A stretch of 64,000 bases of DNA from Brachypodium distachyon. Lineage: Eukaryota; Streptophyta; Magnoliopsida; Poales; Poaceae. Location: NCBI RefSeq assembly GCF_000005505.3, contig NC_016133.3:16740001-16804000 (forward strand), written 5' to 3'. Positions within the stretch are counted from its first letter, which is position 1, and the number at the start of each line of letters is the position of its first letter. Under the pieces are notes generated by a model, which was not told the DNA's origin, searched no databases, and saw nothing but the letters and a program-made list of their open reading frames with translations. Of the stretch, positions 39,710 to 50,200 are shown piece by piece. A program made the translations under genes and the position numbers.

Positions 39710-40190
39710 TGTTGGTTGATCTCGGTTTTGACCGAAACAGATGCACGGGAGGATAAGGCCCACGAACCAACGTTTTGAGCCTTATCCCGAACGGATCGCG
39801 CCCTGATCAGGGGGGACAACCGACTCGATGGTTCTGGCCCCTGTCACACGGCGCCTTATAAAAGGGGATTAGACGGCCCTCTCTCGTTGACCTAAGTTCA
39901 CGTGAGATTTCGTCTAATCCCAACAACTCTCGTTTCCCCACCGATCTGGGAGGCTGCTGGAGTGCTCGGGAAGACCACTACTACGGCATCCTCTCCCGTC
40001 GTTGGCCAGTGCCGATACAGGCCGGAGGGACGCCGCTACCTCACCCGTACGACTACTTCAGCTACTTCCACGACAATGGCTTCCTCTTCCTCCATCGCAC
40101 GTATGAACCCCCTATTCCTCTACCGTTGAGTGCTCTAATTAATTACCCGTGCATGTTTACGTTTAATCCAATGATAATTAAGTTCTAACA
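39710..40190 (+). repeat. 3' LTR of Copia element
   Basis: Begins TGTTGGTTGATCTCGG and ends GTTCTAACA, with TATA-like CCTTATAAAAGGGG. It is 481 bases, longer than the 5' LTR, and is followed by the target duplication CTCAC. Confidence 0.95.
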
Positions 40191-40360
40191 CTCACGTCTA
40201 CCTGTCCTTATCCCTATACAAACCTCCATTTGGCCCAAACCGAACCTAGAAATGTTTTGTTATTGTGCTTGTTCCTGGCACCACTTCATACTCGAGGAGA
40301 AATCAAGAGATTGGCGTATTAATCAACAAATATGCACCTATCAATGACTTCATCAATCAA

Positions 40361-40807
40361 TTAAACTGCTGGGACAGGGAGAGTAAGGCCGCCCCAGCAA
40401 GCTTGCGCCTCGGGTACAGGGAGTTTGGCCGCCAGCGACATGGGTGGAAGTGGAGAGCGGCACAGACGTCGTCCAGGAGCGCCCAGCTGCAGCTCTTGCT
40501 CCTCGGCCTCGCAGAAGAAAGTGTACAAGTCGTCTGCCCTCTCGCCCGCGCGCCGCCGGCCTCCTTCCCCGAGCGCCGCCGGCTTCTCCCCGCGCCCCGC
40601 CCGGATCCCCATCTTCAAGCCGGCGGGCGCTTCGGAGACGGGGTCGCGGCTGCTGTAGCAGGTGACGGCGCGGTCGGCAGCGAAGCTGGAAGCGCTGGCG
40701 GACATCGGCAAGGAAGCCATGACGGGGAGGTCACGCCGGTGGCCAGCCGTTCCGGAAAGCAGCGGCGCGGGTTCTTTGTTGGCTGCCACGATGTCTCTCT
40801 CTGCCAC
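40361..40807 (-). pseudogene. GC-rich possible captured gene fragment, right part of MULE-like element
   Basis: A minus-strand frame encodes a stretch that looks protein-like (GERADDLYTFFCEAEEQELQ, flanked by basic and Gly-rich segments). It is cut on its C-terminal side by the Copia insertion. A plausible continuation in the left half is ELYEPDGSSGRRARATRSQS (reverse strand about 33,928-33,870). The parent gene is not identified. Confidence 0.35.
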
Positions 40808-40982
40808 GCTGGCATGCCACGTTGGCCTGACATGTGGGTCTGTGTCGTCAGTTCCACACTTAGTTGCTAGTGAGCGAACGGTTAAGTAAATCCGGCAGAT
40901 TTTAGTAACAAAAATGTAAACTGGTACCGACGTGAAACCCTAATCCGTAATGTGATGGTTTTTTATAATTTACTCTTTATTG

Positions 40983-42730
40983 AAAGCAATGGCGCTGACA
41001 TGAACCAAATTAAACAAACCTCCCGCATCGATCAGATATTTCATTGCAAACTTCAAAATACAATCCATCATGGCCCCTAATTCATCGTGGAAGAGACAAA
41101 GATGAGAAAATAAAACAGACTCTTCGGTTAATCATTAGTCACTATTATCACATTTTTAATAAGAACAATTCGTGTATAGCGACTCTATGCCTTAAATGGA
41201 ATTGACCCCTGGCTATATATGTTGCCACCACCACTTCATATGCTTTCTTCGTATGCTGGCCACATATAGCTCACAAGACAGCTACTGATCATGTGATGTC
41301 GGCCAATAGAAAATTGGCCCACAAATCTTGCACAGAAAAGATGGAAAATCGAAAGGATACAAAGGCAAAACTTTATGCCCACCATGCAACCATAATCATG
41401 CGATCAGAGATATGGAAAATCGTTTCAGAAAGGTGTGGAATATATACACAGAGGTCAAATGCTGGCCCACCTTGCATTTCGTCGTTATTCCAAGCATGTC
41501 AACTTTCTTACCCCTACAAATACCACCATCATATATCGCAATTAAGACCAGAGGTAGCAAGAAGAGAGCAGGTTGAGTAGCTAGCTAGTTCAGAGAAACT
41601 ATCTGACCTCTGCTGGGATCGAAGGGCCATGCAGGACGAGGCACAGAGCAGGATGCAGCCAAGGATGACTTGCCGGCCGGCTGGCCGGCAATGTCGCCGC
41701 CGGCGTGACATGATGCTTGCCCGGCAAGTTTGTCCTTGGCTACACCTTGCTCTCTGCCCATCATGTGTTGCCCTTTGCTTGGTTTCGATTAAGCTTAGTT
41801 TACTTTACAAAATTACAAGTCATATGCACAAAGGGCCTGTTGCAGCATCGAGGGGCGTATATCTTTCATGCTTTGGGTTGATCACACTCTCTCGTATAGA
41901 TTTTTAAGAATTTATATAAATTCCCGTCCCTTATTTCTAAGTTGACGATAACAACCATTTGATTCAATCATTGAGATTTGTGTAAAATTAACGTATGCCC
42001 GATGGATAAAAATAATCTTCATTTGATAACAACGATTGTTGACTGAAAATATGACTGTCCCAGAAAGAAATTAGAAGGCTAAGTTCTACCCGTTTCTTCA
42101 TGCATAACATTTTTTTTTTGGAATTGTTTGGAACTTATCACTTGTCTTAAGTTCCAAAAGGAGGTTCATATGGACCCAAGATCGTTCAATCATTTTCCGT
42201 TGTCTCACGTGCAAAATAACCCGTTTCATTTTATCAAATCCTCTCCTGAAGCCACGGCCCTGGTCACCTCTCCCATCTTTAGGCCACCACCCCTCCCCCT
42301 CCTCTCTCTTGGCCTCCCCGAGATCACACGAAACGGAGATTGGGTTAGGAGCAATTCCATCACATAATCTTCAGATCCAGGCTCTGTCCCTGCATTGCTG
42401 ATCCTTAATTTGGGATCCTTTAGGCTCTCCCCTGCATTAATTTCTGATTTGGTTTCCTGCCATCTGCATTCTGATCTCTCAAGGTATATAGCTTTCCTTT
42501 TCTTTTAATTAGTTTTAATTTGCAAGCTTGTTTGTCAAATCCTGAGAAGATTTCCCTTCCTGGAGATATTATTATGGATTTATGGTCTCATTTAGCTGTC
42601 ACAAGATTTCGGTCTCGATCTTAATTAATTATGTGTCCTGTGGCATCCCTAGATTTGTAACCATTGATCAGGCCCTTTGTGGGTCAATGGATTTTTTTAT
42701 TTTCAACAATTCCACATGATATGTATATTA
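40983..42730. other. Intergenic with a promoter-like pyrimidine-rich stretch
   Basis: Around 42,260-42,483 a C/T-rich leader-like sequence ends in TCTCAAG|GTATATAGC, a possible donor. It could be an alternative first exon for the GT14 gene 4.8 kb downstream, or an unrelated start. The rest is AT-rich. Confidence 0.3.
41930..42045. repeat. Small AT-rich dispersed repeat, copy 1
   Basis: The reverse complement of this block matches 44,775-44,880 (shared core CAATGAAGAT...TTTATC.ATCGG.CATAC.TT). Each copy carries GTTGA(C/T)-containing near-inverted ends, so it may be a short MITE present twice in opposite orientation. Confidence 0.55.
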
Positions 42731-43066
42731 GGGCATGTACAATGGTTGATAAAACTGTCTTATCTTAGGCATTCCACGTCAATTAGAAAAGACAACAAAA
42801 CATGTTGTACAATGGGTCATCTTTTAGTGTTCTATCTTAAAATTAATGTTTAGATGAATAAAATTAACTAAATAAATGCTAAGAAAAAGTGAAATCTAGT
42901 ACAATGGTAAATTTGTTTTATCTTTGTCTTATCATTCTTGTAAAGATATCATCTCTTAATTAAGAGAAGGCTTGTGCCTTTTCTTCGTTTCTCTCTCTTC
43001 CACATCAGATTTTATCATATGTGGCATCGCTAAAAGAAGACTGACGTCACCCCATTGTACGAGTCC
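42731..43066. mobile_element. MITE with GGGCATGTACAATGG ends
   Basis: The left end GGGCATGTACAATGG and the reverse of the right end GGACTCGTACAATGG form imperfect inverted termini; the interior repeats ACAATGG several times. The target duplication is not clear. Confidence 0.7.
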
Positions 43067-43750
43067 ATAAGGACGTGAATTTCAGACGGGGAAAATTGCA
43101 GACAATTGATTACCTTATGTATGATGTAACCAGATAATATTAGTTGTGAAGTTGTCAGGTTTTGGTAATGAGTCTGAAAGCTACCATTTTTGTTTCACGA
43201 TAACTGTCACCCATGCATACTTAAAGGCCGAAGAAAAAGAAGAAAAAGAAGAGAGGATTAAATTCAGTGTCCATGGATCTGACAGCTCGCGGCCCGGGAA
43301 ATTTAGCTAGAGCCTCGAGACTGCAGCATTTGTAATCAAACTCTCCATTTTTCCGGCAAAAAGAGCTTTTATTAAAATTAAAAGTCGCATATCAAGAAGA
43401 TACGTCAACCAATTTCGCATCTGGCCTCTGCATGACATGATGCACCCAGCCAAGCAAAATTGTATGATAAGAAAAAAGTAAAAATCTTAATACATCCGAC
43501 CGCAGTTTACGCTGTCACCCATTGTCGGTAAAACCTCCTTAAAAGCTTGCTCCATTTGCGTGCAGGCAACCATAATCATAGGCCTGTTCACTTCCCACTG
43601 CAAGCTATTATGTATCACTTGTCAATTTACTTGGTCAGTTTCTCCCGTTTTGTGTATGTGTGCAATCACAAAGTATAATGATCACTATTGGGCAAAAAAA
43701 ATTAAAAATTACTTACCACCACACCATGATAGTGATACCTCAATTGATAA

Positions 43751-44012
43751 GGCCACTCCCAATGCTCGTCTCTTAGCACGTCATTTTAGACATTTTGCTG
43801 ACATGACATCTTCTTAATGATGAAACCGTCTCTTATGCTAGCGACCGTCTCTTGACGCAAACCAACAAAGTCATTCATTCTCTCTCACAAAGTTATTAAA
43901 TAACTACTACTTTAGATACCACCTTAAGAGACAATGCATTAGAGATATGGTTTCTTAGTATTTATTGTGGTCTAAGAAACACCACCTAAGAGCCGATGCA
44001 TTGCGAGTGGCC
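43751..44012. mobile_element. Tourist/PIF-Harbinger-type MITE
   Basis: The inverted ends GGCCACTCCCAATGC and GCATTGCGAGTGGCC are flanked on both sides by TAA (43,748-43,750 and 44,013-44,015), the target type used by PIF/Harbinger elements. No coding capacity. Confidence 0.88.
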
Positions 44013-44096
44013 TAAAATGATATGAGTGGTGCGTTATGATGATGGTTGGTATCTTTAGCATCATGGTTGTGATGCATTTACTAGCCAGTCTTGTAG

Positions 44097-44579
44097 TACT
44101 TCCTCCGTTCCTTAAAAGATGTCATATTAGATTTTATGAAGACAAGGTTTTGACCACAAATTACTCCCTCCGTCCAACAATATGGGGCGTATTAGATTTT
44201 CTTTGACCAATACTTTGACTACAAATTACTCTATTGATATATAATTATATGACATAGAATCATATTCATTATGTTCCTACTCAAGGATATTTGTTTATGG
44301 TTATGATTTTGATCACATTAGTCACACATTCGTAAAGTAAGTTGTGGTCAAATGCTTGGTCAACCGAATCCTAACATGCCTCATATTGTTGGACGGAGGT
44401 AATACTATGTCAAGGTGTGGTTATATGACATGAAATTAGTATCGCTAGATTGGTTATCAAAAGTACTCATGATATTTGTGGTTTCATGTCATAGATACCA
44501 AATTTTAACATCGTAAATTGTGGTCAAAACGTTGTCTTATTGAAATCTAATATGGCATTTTTAAGAAATAGATGAAGTA
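44097..44579. mobile_element. Stowaway-type MITE (outer element of second nest)
   Basis: TA-flanked. The left end TTCCTCCGTTCCTTAAAAGA, then TGTCATATTAGATTT and TTGACCACAAATT, is mirrored on the right as the reverse complement (AAATTGTGGTCAAAAC ... AAATCTAATATGGCA ... TTAAGAAATAGATGAAG). Interrupted by the MITE at 44,162-44,401. Confidence 0.82.
44162..44401. mobile_element. Stowaway-type MITE (inner element)
   Basis: TA-flanked; left end CTCCCTCCGTCCAACAATAT and right end (reverse) CCTCCGTCCAACAATATGAG, followed by matched sequences around GTATTAGATT/GTTAGGATT. Inserted into the outer MITE. Confidence 0.88.
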
Positions 44580-44774
44580 GCAAAAAACGTAGGAAAGAGT
44601 TCTATAAATATCTCATTTCTATTCTTGAAGCTTTCGTCAACAGTAAGCCAACAATAAAAACAAAATTATTAATCAGACATGAAATTTGAATTACAAAGCA
44701 TTTTAAATAGACATTTACCGGTTATAAAAGGGGTTCTATTTTCCAATCGTCTAAAAAATAGTTATTTCTCAGTT

Positions 44775-44880
44775 GACAATCATAGCCATCCAATGAAGAT
44801 TTTTTTTATCAATCGGACATACATTGATCTTACATGAATTTCGACAATTAAATTAAAAAGTTATTATTGTTGATTAAAAA
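44775..44880. repeat. Small AT-rich dispersed repeat, copy 2 (inverted)
   Basis: Opposite-orientation copy of 41,930-42,045; see that entry. Ends read CAGTTGACAATC and GTTGATTAAAAAATAG. Confidence 0.55.
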
Positions 44881-45063
44881 ATAGTTATTTTTCAATCGAG
44901 CAAGAAATAACAAAACCGGTAAAAAAAACATGTGCATGCTCTGCCGGTCTGCCCAGCCCTGTTCCCACGAGTTGGACTGTCCAACTTGGACAGAGCTCTG
45001 CTCCACACACAGAGGGAGGCTCAGGAGAGGCTCTTCCGCTTCCTGCCCGCGTTCTCCGCCGAC

Positions 45064-45070
45064 TATAAAT
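45064..45070 (+). promoter_or_regulatory. TATA box of the GT14 gene
   Basis: TATAAAT about 30 bases before a likely leader (45,095-45,215). The leader ends at a clear donor AATCCAG|GTACGG, so transcription from here with a 5'-UTR intron fits the coding gene downstream. Confidence 0.55.
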
Positions 45071-45094
45071 GCCACGCGAAAATAAATAAATGAT

Positions 45095-47286
45095 TTCCTT
45101 GGCCTTCTCCAACGGAGCACCCTACACTCACTCCACATTAAATTCCACCCAATTCCTGCGTTTCGTCCAAGCGTCCGGCGGTTTCTTGCATCGGCTGAGG
45201 CGGCGACCAATCCAGGTACGGCCATCTCGCGTGTCTTTGTGAAATGTTTCCCCGCATTGCGATCCCTGGATGCGTTCTTGGAGATGGGCCTGGCCAAATT
45301 CGAGCTGGTGGTTTCGGGTGGGGAGTTGATTGGTGGGGATCAGGAGCAAGGAACATTTTGCTTGATGTTTGCCATGTTGTTCCTACATTCCAGGTCCTAT
45401 GGGCGAAATTAGTTCCGGAGTATATGATTTTTTTGTGTTTGGGGGACACAAAGTTGCGGTCTCTCGAATTCAAGATTGTGTTTTTTTTTGTTTGAGAATG
45501 GGAAAAACACAAACTTTGTCCCATGCTGTATTAATGGAAAAAGAATGTAATTACAAGCATAAGTTGGCTGAAAAAACCGACCACTCAAGACAAGACAAAT
45601 CAGTGGAGGAGGTGGATCCAGCAGGCCCTAAAGGACACACAAGACATCCTGCTGATGGTACAGAAGGCCCCGAAATCGCCAATCCGCACCCCTCACCTGT
45701 CACAACATATGCCCACAACCCTTAGCTGACACCCATTGAGTGCCCCCATGCGACCAAGACGCCATGACACGGGATCTTCCGTGGTTAATTCTCGATGTTT
45801 TCTTGCCACCAGCAAAGGGGGTTAATGAATGACACGTGTGCAACAATGCTTGTTTCCTTGCCTAAAGGAACAAAAGCTATGCTTAGTTTCTGTAACCCCT
45901 GGCCCTGGTATCTTGTTCATGGTTATGGATGCACACATTTATCAATTTGAGTAAATCATGTTCTAGGCCTCTAAACTCGTTTGACTTCAAATCAAAGGGA
46001 TTTTGATTTGTGAACATGCAAATTTCTAAAATTTTGATAGAACCATTTGTTGTTTGATCCAATCCTAGCATTTATTTGATTAGGATAGACAAGTTGATAG
46101 TATTTAGAGTTTTTATATGAGAAGAAAACTATAACTAATCTTACATTCTGGACGATCTCGGGTTGTAACGAGCAATATGCTGGTTATCCTATGTGCATGG
46201 TTGAATTGAGTAACCAAATTATGAAAATGAGATACATTGGTGGAAAGAAATAAGTCCATTTTACCCCCTCAACTAATCAAGAAGTTCAAAAAACACCCTA
46301 AACTATGAAACCGGGTATTTAACCCCCCCGAACTTTCAAAACCGGACACCCGACCCCCCTGGGCCTGTTTCTGCCTGGTCCGGGCGGTTTTGAAAGTTTC
46401 AAAACCAGCGTGGCAGTGCCAGAGAGGCAGCCAACGTGGCGGTCAACCCGGTCAAAACCGCCCAGACCAGGCGGAAACAGGCCCAGGAGGGTCAGGTGTC
46501 TGGTTTTGAAAGTTCGAGGGGGTTAAATACCCGGTTTCATAGTTTAGGGTGTTTTTTGAACTTCTCGATTAGTTGAGGGGGGTAAAATGGACTTATTTCT
46601 TGGTGGAAAAAGAGCTAGTGGAGATCATGAATCAAGATTATCAAGACAAATTCCAATGGATTAGTCTGCGAACATCCCGGGAGGACAACAAGGAACCATC
46701 AAGACCAATGTACCCGACCCATGGATTTTAAGGGTTTGTGATCAAGTAAAGAAAATTGATTGTATTATTGGATTAATAAACAATTTTGAGGTTTGAATTT
46801 CACACTATTAGAATTTTTCTGCTGCTATAGTAAGCCTTGAATAGTTCAATGGAATATAAGCCCATCCCAACTTCCCAAGAAACACAAAGTGGATTTGTGT
46901 AATTATGGTCTTGGTTCTTGATCATCAAAATTTGGGCATATAGACATGTAATTTCCTGGGCTTCAAACTTTTTGTTACTTTTATCTTTTGTGTACTATAG
47001 AGAGAGCAAATAATCAAAACGGGATGTTTGGTTAATTAGACCAGAGTAAACCATAAACCAGCAAAACCACTTACATTTTGTATAGCCTTGCAACTGCACT
47101 ACTAGTTTGATTTGCATTGTTATGTCTCAAAACAAGTTTATTAACACTTCTTTTTTTCTGATGTTAGTTCACACAAGGAACTTGTTTCCAGTTTTTACGG
47201 TGGGAGTTGTCCTAGGATGGTTTTTAAGTCAGGTAAACTCTGAGAGCAATGAAGGTGGGAGACTTTGTTGCTAGAGGCAGAAAAGT
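45095..47286 (+). other. 5' UTR exon and roughly 2-kb 5'-UTR intron of the GT14 gene
   Basis: The noncoding exon is about 45,095-45,215. The intron runs to an acceptor shortly before 47,287; which AG (such as TTAG at 47,166-47,169 or GTCAG at 47,227-47,231) is used is not decided. The intron hosts the 353-bp foldback element at 46,247-46,599. Confidence 0.45.
46247..46599. mobile_element. 353-bp foldback element with near-perfect long inverted arms
   Basis: The left arm from GAAATAAGTCCATTTTACCC and the right arm ending GGTAAAATGGACTTATTTC are reverse complements over roughly 150 bases each with few mismatches (matching blocks include CTAAACTATGAAACCGGGTA and GAACTTTCAAAACC). The 10-bp direct repeat TTGGTGGAAA flanks both ends (46,237-46,246 and 46,600-46,609), a Mutator-like duplication length. 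No coding sequence. Confidence 0.92.
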
Positions 47287-50200
47287 ATGAAGTGGCACCA
47301 GCTGTCGCCATCGGACGCGAACGATATGAAGGGTGTTCCATTGCCTCGCGCGAGGCCGAGTCCAAGAAGACGAATATGGATACCAGTGGCTGTGTCTTTC
47401 ATTGCCATCACCGTACTCTGGGCTTATCTCTACCCACCCCAGGATTATACTTATCCTGTTAGGGACTGGTTTCCTTCAGAACCTGCCAGGGAACTGACTG
47501 ATGAGGAGACTGCTGCGCGAGTTGTCTTCAGGCAGATCCTCTCGACGCCGCCTTTTCCATCCAGGAACCCCAAAATTGCCTTCATGTTCTTGACTCCGGG
47601 CAAATTGCCATTTGAGAAATTATGGGAGTTGTTCTTTAAGGTATATGGTTATGTGTTCCTCCCTACATGGATGGCTACATGGATATATGATTAATTTTCT
47701 TAAAGACTATATATGATAAATATATCATATATAGTCACTCACCAGTCATAAATAAGATAGAGCAGTGGATTAGTTGGTATTTAAGGAAGATGTTCCATTT
47801 TATTTGAAGTTCTCTTTACTAGCCAATATGTCATGCATGATAAAGAAAAATAGACATATGAACTGATTCGTCTTTCCTGAGGTCAAATGAGTATACTTAT
47901 TCTTTTTAATTATGCCTTTTGGGTAGCATTTGAATCCAAGCACCATATCAAACACCTAAGTTCCAACCTTATTTCCATTTCATTTACCTTCATCTCTGCA
48001 GGGCCATGAAGGTAGATATACAATATATGTCCACGCTTCACGTGAGAAGCCTGAACATATCAGTCCTGTATTTGTTGATCGAGAAATACACAGTGATAAG
48101 GTAATTATTCTCGAAGAACAAGTTTTTTTTTTTGCGGGGGTCCAAGAACGAAGTTTGATGACAATCTTATGCTGAATTATGGGGATAATTATGTTAGGTT
48201 ATGTATATCATTTAATGAGAATAAACTACTCCCTCTGTCCAACAAAGGATGTCTCAACTTTGATCAAATTTGAATGCATTTATATATTAAGTCATATCTA
48301 AATACATCCAAATTTTGACAAACTTGAGACATCTTTTATTGGACGGAGGGAGTACCAAAGATATAATCCCCGTCCTCAAGCACTTCTCTCCCTTCCATCC
48401 TAGATACAAGAGGGGGGAATATATTAATGCAAAAAATAATTACAAGAGGACACTATATACAAGAGGGGGGAAGAACCCCAAGACACAGAAGCACTCAACT
48501 TAGGCCATATGCATCCTAGATGCAGAGGCCGGAGGTAATAAAGCTTCCATTTTCTAAAAACAAAAACAGAAGCTAACCAAATTAGCCAGGAGTAGCCAAC
48601 CAGTCCAAAATAGCTGTACTCTCAACCTTGTCACATTCAGTGGTCTTTCAGACCGGTACCAGTTCTAGAACGTGGCACTTGACTCAGGGTCTAACATTAT
48701 AGCTCCTAATAATTGTAATCCACTCAATCTACTATAACATTTTTCTGATTAATAAGTGTCGGGATCTAGTACAAAGTTAGTACAAATTTGTACTAAATCT
48801 CGGACACTTATTATGGATCAGAGGGAGTAGTATTTTCTGTGAAATTTTACTCCTGGCTTCACTACTCGTAAAACTCCAATATCCTATTCATTCGTTCAGA
48901 TATTTAGTATTACTAGATAGGGAGTATATGATTATATCCAACAGTATAAAAGCAGAGGACACTCTTCAGAATTTGTAGACATATTTATCCTGGTGGAACA
49001 ATGGTTTTCATGAACTCAATAGTATTCTTTGATACCACTGAGAACTTTACTCAAGAAATAAATTAACTAATAATTTTATCGCAGGGTAATTAAATTTCGA
49101 CCATGCCACACAATTATTTCTGACGCTAGTCTGTATGTTTCTAAAGTTAATTCTTGTACATCCAGCCAAGCCGGTTATATACAGTTGGCTAGGTCAAAAA
49201 TTATGTGAAACATCCTAGAGAATGGGAGGATAATAGTTTTGTACTATTTATTATACTCTGAAGACACTAATACTGGCAATTTCCTCCCAGGTAGGATGGG
49301 GTATGATTTCTATGGTTGACGCAGAGAGGAGGTTGTTGGCAAAGGCCCTGGAAGACATAGACAACCAACAATTTGTATTACTTTCTGACAGGTGACACAC
49401 AAAGCAAAAAATATTCCAAACCCACTTTCTTCCATGAAAAGTTCATCTGGCACTGAACTATTTCTTGCACAATGATGGCAGTTGTGTTCCTCTTCACAAT
49501 TTTGACTATGTTTATGACTTTCTCATGGGATCAAAACACAGTTTTCTTGACTGGTGAGTCCTTGTTTTATTTCAAGTTGTCTTGATTCATATCAGTTAGG
49601 ACATTATCCAGGCCACTGCAAGGGACTTCTATGCCTCAGCTAAACTTTGTATTTTGCAATTCCCATACCGCCAACTTAAATGCCTTGGTTTGCAGTGTGA
49701 CTGTAGGGGAACTGTAAAATACAATGTTTAGCTGAAAGCACAAAATTTACTTGCAATGATCTGATTTTGTTTCTACTGCTTATGTCCTTGGCCAGCTTTG
49801 ATGATCCTGGGCCACATGGAGTTTTTAGATACTCAAAAAATATGTTACCTGAGGTTCGAGAGACTGAATTTCGGAAGGGCTCTCAGGTAGGCTTATCATT
49901 TTCTCATGCAAGTTCACTTTGGTTTATGACAATTCCATAAAAGAGTTGGTGTTATGAATCAAATAATGGGCTATGAAGTATAGTTAATACCAACAAGGAT
50001 AGTTCCTGTTTCAAAAAAATAAAAAATTCACCAACTTTATAGTTTCAGTTTAATATTTTTGTTTTTTTTATGATGTTGTATTGAACTTTTATCAACACAA
50101 TTTCTGAACTATTTCAGTGGTTTTCGATCAAGAGGCAGCATGCAATGGTTGTGATCGCAGATAGCCTTTATTATTCAAAATTCAGGCGTTTTTGCAAGGT

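Larger units (their letters stand above)
33931..40190 (+). mobile_element. Ty1/Copia LTR retrotransposon, defective
   Basis: Two LTRs in direct orientation (33,931-34,392 and 39,710-40,190) with TG...CA ends are flanked by a perfect 5-bp target duplication CTCAC (33,926-33,930 and 40,191-40,195). A primer-binding site follows the 5' LTR and a purine-rich tract precedes the 3' LTR. The internal gag-pol order (gag, CCHC, protease, integrase, RT/RNase H) is Copia-type. It is inserted in the MULE-like element. LTR divergence is easily visible by eye, so the insertion is not recent. Confidence 0.95.
32889..40975. mobile_element. Mutator-like TIR element, possibly Pack-MULE, split by a Copia insertion
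   Basis: The left end (32,889-32,975) and the reverse complement of the right end (40,885-40,975) match over nearly 90 bases. Shared landmarks are AGTAAATTA, AACCAYCACATTA, TAGGGTTTCAC/TAGGTTTCAC, TACCGGTTTAC/TACCAGTTTAC and a GTTNCNAAAA block. TTTATTG lies directly outside both ends (32,881-32,887 and 40,976-40,982), consistent with a partly decayed 9-bp target duplication. No MULE transposase is present. Without the Copia insert the element is about 1.8 kb and GC-rich inside, with possible host fragments. Confidence 0.75.
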
